Below, piece after piece: positions 52,404 to 59,371 of a stretch of DNA of 59,371 bases. The translations under genes and the position numbers were made by a program. This stretch comes from an uncultured Flavobacteriales bacterium (GTDB lineage: Bacteria > Bacteroidota > Bacteroidia > Flavobacteriales_D > Sanyastnellaceae), in NCBI GenBank assembly GCA_938085105.1, contig CALKGK010000057.1:1-59371 (forward strand). The letters are read 5' to 3'. The notes under the pieces were generated by a model that was given only the letters and a program-made list of their open reading frames with translations, had not been told where the DNA came from and made no database searches. Numbering within the stretch: the stretch's first letter is position 1; each line of letters opens with the position of its first letter.

Positions 52404-54629
52404 ATGCGTGAGTTAATGACAATATTGTTTGCCTGCTTGATGATATCAGCAGCAACAGCTCAAGAGCTTGACAACACAGTTGCAGATACCACTCCAGAAA
52501 CGGAAACGGTAACAAGCACGGCACTTCCAGCATTAAAACTGAAGCCACGTGTTGGTCTCAGTGTAGGTCCAATGATGTTTATTGGCGATGTTGGCAGCGG
52601 CAGTCGAGCCAACCATCTCGGTTCAGGTCAAATGGCCCTTACCCTCGATGTGAGCAACCGAATCAACAGCTTTTTTGACGTTCGCCTGTACAGCACTTTT
52701 GGACAAATTAAGCTCACCGACTATCAAGGTGATGCTCCCTTTCATTTCAAAACACAAGTGCGCAATGGCGGAGTCTCTCTCAGCTACAACTTCAATCATT
52801 TCTTAAAGCCCCACCGCGTTATTGAACCTTGGGTATCTGTAGGTTTTGAAAGCATCGAGTTTTTATCCAAAGCAGATCTTTACGACGCCAATGGCTATGA
52901 ATACCACTATTGGAGTGACGGTTCTATCATGAGCACGGCAGAAAATGCATCTGACGCTGATGATGCCGTTCGTATTTACAGAGATGGAGTTTACGAAACC
53001 GATTTGAGAGAGTTGAATTTGGACGGACAAGGAAGATATACTGAACGCACTTGGGGAATTCCCGTAGGTGCCGGTTTTCAATTTTTGCTGACCGATCGTT
53101 TTCACGTGCGTTGCGGAGCTCAAATGACCTTTACGATGAGCGACCTTATCGACAACAGAACAGCAAACAGTGAAGGTGATCGAAAAGGAAATGCAGCCAA
53201 TGATCGTTTCTTGTACAGCTCAGTGGGACTCAACTACGATTTGAACATTGGTCCGAAAGTTAGAGAACTACCACCACTTGAATTCATGGACGAAAACGGC
53301 GAAATGATGTTGGTTACTTTGAGCAACGACGGTGATGGCGATGGAGTGAATGACATGGAAGACGAGTGTGCAGGAACTCCAGATGGGGCACCTGTGGACA
53401 AAAGAGGTTGTCCGACCGACACCGATGGAGACGGTTATGCCGATTACATGGACGACGAGCCCAATTCGGCTCACATGAACGTGGATGCCTTTGGGGTAGC
53501 CATGAGCGACGAAGACACCTACCAACGTTATTTGATGTGGAACGACTCCATTCCTTGGAAAACAAGTGCTTGGGCTGAAGACTACGCCAAGTTGGATTCT
53601 GACCCAGGACACTGGAGTAACCGTTACAGCGTACAAGTTGGAGCGCAGAGCGAAGGACTATCTCAAGCTCAGATCAACGCCATTTTGTCTTTGAAAGACA
53701 TCACAAGCATCAATGAAAGTAACGACCAAGTGTATCTTGTTGGAAGCTATGATAACTTGCCAGATGCCGTGAAACGAAAAATTGAATTGGACGAAGAAGG
53801 CATTGAAGGATCTGTCGTTTCAAAAGACGGTGACGAGCCGCTTATCAATGTTGGTGAAGAAGCTACCGCCATGGAAGAGAACATCCGTGAAGAAATGGAG
53901 GAAATCGAAACATTGGCTGCTTTACCGGTAGGGAATGAAATGGAGACCTTGAACACCATTGACCCAGACAGTGCTATGCTTGCAGCAGAAGGAGGATTCC
54001 CACTTGAAGCCATCAACAACGAAGGCGTGATCTTCAGAGTTCAAGTAGGTGCTTTCCGTGGAAAGTTGAACGAAAACATTTTTGCAGGGGTTGATGACAT
54101 CATCTCGCTTACGGGCAAAGATCAATTGACGCGCTACATGACATCAGACTACGCTACTTTGGGTGAAGCTGCTGAACGACGCGTTGACCTTTTGACCCAA
54201 GGATTTGAAGGAGCATTTATCGCCGCATTTAAAAATGGTGAGCGAATCACGCTTGCATCGACGGGTGCGAAAGTCCTTCAGCCAGAGAACGACATCACTT
54301 ATGACCTCGAAAACAATTCCATCGATCCGGCATTCGTGAACTTCAAAGTACAACTGGGCGCCTTTGACTTGGAAATTCCAACCGCCACCTTGGACAGCTT
54401 TTTGAGCTTGGGTGGAATCGGATCAGACAAAAACAAAGACGGTCTTACCCGCTACTTTACGCTGAATGTGAACTCATATGAGGAAGCAGAACGCATGTTG
54501 AATCAAGCGCTGGACCTCGGTATTGAAGAGGCCTTTATTGTGGGTGATTTTAATGGAACCACGATTCCCGTTGGAGAAGCATTGACCATGCGAGGAGAAG
54601 TAGCACCAATTACTGCTGCTCAAGATTAA
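52404..54629 (+). CDS. Outer-membrane barrel protein with thrombospondin-3 motif and SPOR-like repeats
   Basis: A 741-residue exported protein (signal ends ATAQ). Residues about 45-285 have the alternating pattern of an outer-membrane beta barrel. Then comes a calcium-binding thrombospondin type 3 stretch (about 310-350, NDGDGDGVNDMEDECAG and DTDGDGYADYMDD). Three SPOR-like repeats of about 75 residues follow (YSVQVGAQ near 410, FRVQVGAF near 545, FKVQLGAF near 645); SPOR domains bind denuded peptidoglycan. An acidic linker lies between the first and second. It probably ties the outer membrane to the wall. The stop overlaps the convergent flavoprotein by 20 bases. Confidence 0.87.
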   Translation: MRELMTILFACLMISAATAQELDNTVADTTPETETVTSTALPALKLKPRVGLSVGPMMFIGDVGSGSRANHLGSGQMALTLDVSNRINSFFDVRLYSTFGQIKLTDYQGDAPFHFKTQVRNGGVSLSYNFNHFLKPHRVIEPWVSVGFESIEFLSKADLYDANGYEYHYWSDGSIMSTAENASDADDAVRIYRDGVYETDLRELNLDGQGRYTERTWGIPVGAGFQFLLTDRFHVRCGAQMTFTMSDLIDNRTANSEGDRKGNAANDRFLYSSVGLNYDLNIGPKVRELPPLEFMDENGEMMLVTLSNDGDGDGVNDMEDECAGTPDGAPVDKRGCPTDTDGDGYADYMDDEPNSAHMNVDAFGVAMSDEDTYQRYLMWNDSIPWKTSAWAEDYAKLDSDPGHWSNRYSVQVGAQSEGLSQAQINAILSLKDITSINESNDQVYLVGSYDNLPDAVKRKIELDEEGIEGSVVSKDGDEPLINVGEEATAMEENIREEMEEIETLAALPVGNEMETLNTIDPDSAMLAAEGGFPLEAINNEGVIFRVQVGAFRGKLNENIFAGVDDIISLTGKDQLTRYMTSDYATLGEAAERRVDLLTQGFEGAFIAAFKNGERITLASTGAKVLQPENDITYDLENNSIDPAFVNFKVQLGAFDLEIPTATLDSFLSLGGIGSDKNKDGLTRYFTLNVNSYEEAERMLNQALDLGIEEAFIVGDFNGTTIPVGEALTMRGEVAPITAAQD

Positions 54630-56175
54630 GCTCTTCAGCGATTTTTCGGATCACATTTTGTCCGTCCATCGCTGCAGAGACAATACCTCCGGCATAACCA
54701 GCACCTTCACCACAAGGGTACAAACCTTGAACTTGGGAATGGGCTAAAGATTGTCGATCACGGGGAATACGAATTGGGGAGGATGTCCGACTTTCGGGAG
54801 CTGTAAGCACGGCCTCGTTGGTGAGATATCCTCTCATTTTTTTACCGAAACTCACAAAGGCTTTGGCCAAGCGCTCAGCAATAAAGGCAGGAAGAACTTC
54901 CCTCAAATTCACACTTTCTAAACCGGGTTGATAGGAGCAATTGGGCAAATCTCGCGATACTCTATTCTCAACAAAATCCACCATTCTTTGGGCGGGAACA
55001 GCTTGTTTTTCACCGGCGGCTTTCCAACATGCTTTTTCCACTTCTTGTTGGAGTTGGAGCGCCCCAAAAGTTCCACCATATCCTTCTTTATCCAACAATT
55101 CATCCGTCAATTCCACAACGATTCCCGAATTGGAATAAGGATTGTTCCGCTTGGAAGGGCTCCAGCCGTTGGTCACCACTTCCCCTTCATCCGTGGCGCA
55201 AGGGGCGATGATTCCACCCGGACACATGCAAAAGGAATACACTCCCACTCCGTCCACTTGCTCCACCAAAGCATAGGAAGCAGGTGGCAAATGTTCGCCG
55301 CTCAATTCTCCTTTATACTGAATGCGATCGATCAGCCCTTGTTGATGTTCTATCCGAACCCCTAAAGCAAAAGGTTTTCTTTCGATGGCAATGTTACTCT
55401 CGTCCAAAAGGTAAAAAACATCCCGAGCGGAGTGCCCGGTAGCCAGCACCAAAGCAACACCCTGATATTCCTTCTCCCCCACTTTTGCTCCAACACATTT
55501 TCCGTTCTCCATCAGCAAACCATCTACCCGTGTATTGAAGTGAATTTCCCCTCCAAACCGTTCAATGGTTTCTCTCATGTCCACAATAATCTGGGGCAGC
55601 TTGTTTGTTCCGATGTGAGGATGAGCGTCTTTCAGAATGTCTTCCGTAGCACCATGATGCACCAATCGGCGCAAAATATCTTCGATTTTTCCCCGCTTGT
55701 GTGACCGGGTATAAAGCTTTCCATCGGAATAGGTTCCCGCACCACCTTCTCCAAAACAATAATTGGAATCGGAATTTACAATGTGCTCTTTATTGATGGC
55801 GGCAAGATCTCTTCGTCGGTCTCGAACATTTTTTCCCCGCTCTAACACCACAGGCTTCAACCCCAACTTCAAACATTCCAAAGCAGCGAAGAGGCCGGCC
55901 GGACCAAAGCCCACAATGATCACCTCCTCTTTATCTGCAACATTTTGATATTCGGGATTGAATTCAGAGGAAGGGATTTCTTCGCCATTTTCAAAAACCT
56001 CTAAACGGAGGCGATATACCACCGGCTTTTTTCGAGCATCGATTGAGCGTTTCAGAACCCGGACTTCTTGAATATCGTTGATCGATAATCTAAGGATAGA
56101 AGCAGCACTTTCTTTCCAATAAATGGGATCATTGTGCTGTTCGGGCAGGGCGGTGAGGTCAATAACTTTAGACAT
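54610..56175 (-). CDS. FAD-dependent dehydrogenase (COG2509 type)
   Basis: A 521-residue flavoprotein. After an N-terminal basic-looking domain (about 1-80) the FAD-binding motif VGFGPAGLFAALECLKLG (about 88-105) appears, and NYCFGEGGAGTYSDGKLYTR (about 138-157) is a hallmark of this uncharacterised dehydrogenase group; SFCMCPGGIIAPCATDEGEVVTNG (about 310-335) also fits. The C-terminus YPCGEGAGYAGGIVSAAMDGQ closes the flavin site. The substrate is unknown. A TATTTTTG box ends five bases before the ATG. Confidence 0.9.
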   Translation of the reverse strand: MSKVIDLTALPEQHNDPIYWKESAASILRLSINDIQEVRVLKRSIDARKKPVVYRLRLEVFENGEEIPSSEFNPEYQNVADKEEVIIVGFGPAGLFAALECLKLGLKPVVLERGKNVRDRRRDLAAINKEHIVNSDSNYCFGEGGAGTYSDGKLYTRSHKRGKIEDILRRLVHHGATEDILKDAHPHIGTNKLPQIIVDMRETIERFGGEIHFNTRVDGLLMENGKCVGAKVGEKEYQGVALVLATGHSARDVFYLLDESNIAIERKPFALGVRIEHQQGLIDRIQYKGELSGEHLPPASYALVEQVDGVGVYSFCMCPGGIIAPCATDEGEVVTNGWSPSKRNNPYSNSGIVVELTDELLDKEGYGGTFGALQLQQEVEKACWKAAGEKQAVPAQRMVDFVENRVSRDLPNCSYQPGLESVNLREVLPAFIAERLAKAFVSFGKKMRGYLTNEAVLTAPESRTSSPIRIPRDRQSLAHSQVQGLYPCGEGAGYAGGIVSAAMDGQNVIRKIAEELNLEQQ

Positions 56176-56180
56176 GAATG

Positions 56181-56188
56181 CAAAAATA
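56181..56188 (-). promoter_or_regulatory. -7 promoter box for the flavoprotein gene
   Basis: The minus strand reads TATTTTTG, an exact TAnnTTTG match, five bases before the ATG at 56175. A TTTG 16 bases upstream could be the -33 element. A leaderless transcript is predicted. Confidence 0.5.
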
Positions 56189-56262
56189 CACTTCTCTTCG
56201 ATGCCAAAATGGAGAAAAACGTTTCAAAGGTAAAAAGGAGGTGTTCTAATCATCGGAACTTG

Positions 56263-56270
56263 TACATTTG
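56263..56270 (+). promoter_or_regulatory. -7 promoter box for the 2-oxoacid dehydrogenase gene
   Basis: TACATTTG matches TAnnTTTG and ends 20 bases before the ATG at 56291. No clear -33 TTG. Confidence 0.4.
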
Positions 56271-56290
56271 TGGCTTAGAAAACACAGTCT

Positions 56291-58300
56291 ATGTCAAGCG
56301 AAATGGCCACCAGCATCAAATATACCAACCCAGGATTGGACAATCAAGAACTGATTGAGCTCTACAAAGCGCTCATGCTTCCTCGAATGATTGAGGAAAA
56401 AATGCTCAGTCAACTCCGACTTGGAAAAATCTCCAAATGGTTCAGTGGTATTGGTCAGGAAGCCATTTCTGTGGGAGTTACCCAAGCCTTAAACAAAGAC
56501 GAATTCATCCTCCCCATGCACCGAAATCTTGGTGTTTTTGTGGGTAGAGGTATTCCTTTGAACCGACTCTTTTCACAGTTCCAAGGTAAAGAAAGTGGTT
56601 TCACCAAAGGCCGTGATCGCTCATTTCACTTCGGCAGCATTGAGCACAAAGTTGTGGGAATGATCTCGCATTTGGGTCCGCAACTCGGCATTGCAGATGG
56701 TATCGCCTTGGCCAACAAACTCGGTAGTAAAGAAAAAGCCACCTTTGTTTTCACTGGAGACGGAGGAGCGAGTCAGGGCGATTTCCACGAAGCCGTAAAC
56801 GTAGCAGCCGTTTGGCAACTGCCCGTCATCATTGGAATTGAGAACAACTCTTGGGGACTCTCTACTCCGAGTTCAGAGCAGTTTCGCTGCGAGCAATTCA
56901 TCGACAAAGCAAAAGGCTACGGAATTCCACCAGAAGATGCCATTCTTGTTGACGGAAACAACATCTTGGAAGTGTACCAAGCCGTAAAAGATGCCGCTGC
57001 ATCCATTCGCAAGAATCCGCGTCCAATCATCATGGAGTTCATGACCTTTAGGATTCGCGGACACGAAGAAGCATCAGGAACAAAATACTATCCTGAAGGA
57101 CTCATTGAAGAATGGGAAAAGTTGGACCCTGTGGTGAACTTTGAGCAGTTCTTGCATGAAGGAGGAGTAATTGACGCTGATTTTATCGCAGCCACAAAAA
57201 AGGAAATCAAAGACGAAATCGCCGCGGGCTTGAAAACCGCTTATGCTGAAGCCTTGATTCCTGTGGATCCCAAAAACGAATTGGGCGATGTGTTTCGCAG
57301 CTTTGAGCTTCAAGAAACGGCGCCATCTCAGCAAAGCAAAGAAATGCGCTTCATTGACGCCATCTCTGACGGATTAAAAGGCGCCATGGAGCGTCATGAC
57401 AACCTGGTTTTGATGGGACAAGACATCGCCGATTATGGTGGAGTTTTTAAAGTGACGGAAGGTTTTGTAGACGCATTTGGTAAGGAACGCGTGCGAAACA
57501 CCCCTCTTTGTGAATCGGCCATTGTTGGTAGTGCCTTGGGATTGAGCATCTCGGGGTACAAAGCCATGATGGAAATGCAGTTTGCTGATTTTGTGACCTG
57601 TGGGTTCAATCAAATCATCAACAACCTCGCAAAGTTGAATTACCGTTGGGACGAAAATGCAGATGTTGTGGTGCGAATGCCTACCGGAGCGGGCGTTGGA
57701 GCAGGTCCTTTCCACAGTCAAAGCAACGAAGCTTGGTTCTTCCACACCCCCGGATTAAAAATTGCTTACCCCGCCTTCCCTGCCGATGCCAAAGGATTGT
57801 TGTTGAGCGCATTTGAAGATCCCAATCCCGTTTTATTCTTCGAGCACAAAGCCTTGTACCGAAGTGTAAGCGCAGAAGTGCCAGAGGGATACTACACCAT
57901 TCCTTTTGGGAAAGCAGCACAATTGAGAACTGGAAACGAAGTGAGCATCATCACTTACGGAATGGGGGTTCATTGGGCTTTGGAAGTTTTGGACAAACAT
58001 CCAGAAATCGAAGCCGATTTGATTGATTTACGCACCTTGGCCCCATTGGATACCGAAAGCATTTATGCCAGTGTTCGGAAAACGGGAAAAGCCATCGTAC
58101 TTCATGAAGACTGTTTGACCGGTGGAATTGGTGGTGAAATCTCAGCCTTGATTCACGAACATTGCTGGGAAGCCTTGGATGCGGCGGTTGTAAGAAGTGC
58201 TAGTATGGATACTCCAGTACCCTTTGCCATTCCTTTGGAGAACAAGTTTTTGGCGAGTGATCGCTTTGAAGCTCAACTTTTGGAATTGGTAAAGTCGTAA
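56291..58300 (+). CDS. 2-oxoacid (branched-chain) dehydrogenase E1, fused alpha and beta subunits
   Basis: A 669-residue fusion of the thiamine-diphosphate-dependent E1 enzyme. Residues about 1-330 are the alpha part, with the TPP motif GDGGASQGDF from G156 to the NN pair near 187. Residues about 345-669 are the beta part (IDAISDGLKGAMERHDNLVLMGQDIADYGG, then VRMPTGAGVGAGPFHSQSNE). It decarboxylates a 2-oxoacid and transfers the acyl group to lipoyl-E2, probably on branched-chain oxoacids. Fusion of alpha and beta is common in Bacteroidota. E2 and E3 are not in the window. The adjacent MCC-like gene at 6920 is far off, though both could serve leucine breakdown. Confidence 0.92.
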   Translation: MSSEMATSIKYTNPGLDNQELIELYKALMLPRMIEEKMLSQLRLGKISKWFSGIGQEAISVGVTQALNKDEFILPMHRNLGVFVGRGIPLNRLFSQFQGKESGFTKGRDRSFHFGSIEHKVVGMISHLGPQLGIADGIALANKLGSKEKATFVFTGDGGASQGDFHEAVNVAAVWQLPVIIGIENNSWGLSTPSSEQFRCEQFIDKAKGYGIPPEDAILVDGNNILEVYQAVKDAAASIRKNPRPIIMEFMTFRIRGHEEASGTKYYPEGLIEEWEKLDPVVNFEQFLHEGGVIDADFIAATKKEIKDEIAAGLKTAYAEALIPVDPKNELGDVFRSFELQETAPSQQSKEMRFIDAISDGLKGAMERHDNLVLMGQDIADYGGVFKVTEGFVDAFGKERVRNTPLCESAIVGSALGLSISGYKAMMEMQFADFVTCGFNQIINNLAKLNYRWDENADVVVRMPTGAGVGAGPFHSQSNEAWFFHTPGLKIAYPAFPADAKGLLLSAFEDPNPVLFFEHKALYRSVSAEVPEGYYTIPFGKAAQLRTGNEVSIITYGMGVHWALEVLDKHPEIEADLIDLRTLAPLDTESIYASVRKTGKAIVLHEDCLTGGIGGEISALIHEHCWEALDAAVVRSASMDTPVPFAIPLENKFLASDRFEAQLLELVKS

Positions 58301-58367
58301 AGCAAGCGATTTCTGGTCTGGCTTTTTTCGATTAACGCGCCTTGATGGGCGACCGATTGGGAGAAAA

Positions 58368-58401
58368 TTTCTGCAAAACGAGGCATTTGTTTTTGCAGAA
58401 A
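58368..58401. repeat. Stem-loop between the dehydrogenase and the small gene
   Basis: TTTCTGCAAAA (58368-58378) and TTTTGCAGAAA (58391-58401) form a perfect 11-base stem with a 12-base loop, about 67 bases after the E1 stop and 39 bases before the next start. It could be a terminator without a strong T-run, an operator, or a leader structure. Confidence 0.55.
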
Positions 58402-58439
58402 ATTTGACGTAATTTATTATCAATTAAGACCTTAGCCCC

Positions 58440-58736
58440 ATGTCCGCAAATCGCTCTCAACTCAAACAAGCTGTACACTCCATGCTCAATGATGTCGTGG
58501 AGCAATGCTTTCATCACCTGATCCATCATCCGCATCAGACCTCAAAAATCAATTCGATCATCCGAGATGCTACCGATGAAATCAACTATCAATTGGTACG
58601 CATAGACGCTCATGAATTTCAGGACGAATCAATAGAATTGAAGGAGCACTATCAGAGCATCTCCAAAGACGTTCACAAGAAAAGCATCCGCTTATTGAGT
58701 GAATTACAGAATGTGCAGCGGCACACTTCGATATGA
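58440..58736 (+). CDS. Small helical protein of unknown function
   Basis: A 98-residue cytoplasmic protein, predicted by eye to be mostly helical: QLKQAVHSMLNDVVEQCFHHLIHHPHQ, then a longer helix with ELKEHYQSISKDVHKKSIRLLSELQ. It is rich in histidine. I recognise no family. It converges with the 58744 gene, with only seven bases between them. Confidence 0.6.
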   Translation: MSANRSQLKQAVHSMLNDVVEQCFHHLIHHPHQTSKINSIIRDATDEINYQLVRIDAHEFQDESIELKEHYQSISKDVHKKSIRLLSELQNVQRHTSI

Positions 58737-58743
58737 TGGGGAA

Positions 58744-59286
58744 TTATCTTCTTCCTCCTCCTTGTTGACGAACAACTCTTGGGTTTTTGATTGCTTGTTC
58801 GATGGTCTTGATGTCTTTCTTCATCATTCCACGCTTATCCAAACGCTTCGCCTCGTTGATCAATTGAATGGCCTCATTTCTTTTGTTTCTTGAAGCGGCC
58901 ACCATTGCCATGTTCAATTTGGCCATGGCTTTATCGTGATCCATGTTCAAGCCCAATTGAAGGGCCTTGCGGAAGTTTTTATCTGCACTGTTGAGGTTCG
59001 TACTTACTTCTGTTAGTCCGATCAAATAGTACCAATACCCTTGTTGTTTCTTCCAAAGTTTATTAGGGTTCACACGATCGAGCCAAGTTCTGGCCTTGCC
59101 AAAGTCTTGCTTTCTCAATTGAAAGAGGGCAATGATCATTCTCAAACTTCTTAGGTTGATGAGAACGAAGATTGCACTCACGAAGATCATCCCGATGCCC
59201 GAGCCCCAGTTTCCGGTAACAAATAAGTAAACCGTGTAGGCCAATGAAAGGGCTGCTATTAAAATCTTTATTATTCTTGTATCCAT
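58744..59286 (-). CDS. Membrane protein with TPR-like repeats, function unknown
   Basis: A 180-residue protein with two N-terminal hydrophobic helices (about 7-25 and 30-46) in hairpin arrangement, then a soluble part with two or three TPR-like helix pairs (DFGKARTWLDRVNPNKLW, ADKNFRKALQLGLNMDH, EAIQLINEAKRLDKRG). The C-terminus is basic and ends QQGGGRR. It probably sits in the inner membrane with its repeats in the cytoplasm. A TAGCTTTG -7 box lies 19 bases before the ATG. No specific function is visible. Confidence 0.75.
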   Translation of the reverse strand: MDTRIIKILIAALSLAYTVYLFVTGNWGSGIGMIFVSAIFVLINLRSLRMIIALFQLRKQDFGKARTWLDRVNPNKLWKKQQGYWYYLIGLTEVSTNLNSADKNFRKALQLGLNMDHDKAMAKLNMAMVAASRNKRNEAIQLINEAKRLDKRGMMKKDIKTIEQAIKNPRVVRQQGGGRR

Positions 59287-59305
59287 GCTTGCAGTTAATC
59301 GCCTG

Positions 59306-59313
59306 CAAAGCTA
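59306..59313 (-). promoter_or_regulatory. -7 promoter box for the TPR membrane protein gene
   Basis: The minus strand reads TAGCTTTG, matching TAnnTTTG, with 19 bases before the ATG at 59286. The rest of the window to 59371 shows no gene. Confidence 0.4.
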
Positions 59314-59371
59314 AAACTTATAATGCACATGGCACACATCACTTGGAAAAGCATACGAACAGAAGCCGACT

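Overview
The window looks like chromosomal DNA from a Bacteroidota member, most probably a gliding or surface-active aquatic Flavobacteriales-type organism. The signs are a type IX secretion gene (porQ next to cmk), three proteins with type IX C-terminal sorting domains, a bacillithiol synthesis gene (bshA), the fused alpha/beta 2-oxoacid dehydrogenase E1 and the fused GlmU-like protein common in this phylum, few Shine-Dalgarno sequences, and many Bacteroidota -7 promoter boxes of the form TAnnTTTG. I see no rRNA, tRNA, CRISPR array, complete insertion sequence or prophage.

Layout. 1-782 has no convincing gene but carries palindromes and a long-range inverted repeat. 783-3651: membrane metallophosphoesterase, diacylglycerol/undecaprenol kinase, Fic protein. 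3905-6794: a translationally coupled metal-chelate/cobalamin-type ABC uptake operon (binding lipoprotein, permease, ATPase), preceded at its 3' end by a short interspersed repeat. 6920-14165: orphan MCC-type carboxyltransferase, Nudix hydrolase, L/F-tRNA-protein transferase (aat), a degenerate acyltransferase-like protein, an M49-like metallopeptidase lipoprotein and a thioredoxin-fold partner. 14206-18746: a large type IX-secreted adhesin-like protein and a FucP-type sugar transporter. 18883-21160: methyltransferase, ECF sigma factor and a CarH-like MerR/B12 regulator. 21284-26990: GlmU-like protein, Lon, PorQ and Cmk. 27287-31992: a GH3/beta-lactamase fusion, BshA and a coupled membrane protein.

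32031-38603 holds a membrane protein, a secreted serine hydrolase and a regulatory cassette: a TPR sensor kinase of the NarL-partner type, followed on the same strand by one normal and two degenerate response-regulator-like proteins. 38716-43302 encodes the most unusual protein: a 1528-residue UvrA-like ATPase that is a tandem duplication, with four ABC modules on one chain. Only the first module of each half has a P-loop and only the second has a good LSGGE signature, so it reads like a covalently fused UvrA dimer with one composite ATP site per half. 43439-59286 holds a type IX cargo protein, aroQ with an SLC12-like transporter, a 994-residue repeat/coiled-coil envelope protein, an outer-membrane barrel protein with SPOR-like repeats, two flavoproteins, the 2-oxoacid dehydrogenase E1 fusion and small uncharacterised proteins.

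Across the window several genes have the TAnnTTTG box only 4-8 bases before the start codon, which predicts leaderless or near-leaderless transcripts. All function calls rest on reading motifs and family resemblance by eye; no database search was run.
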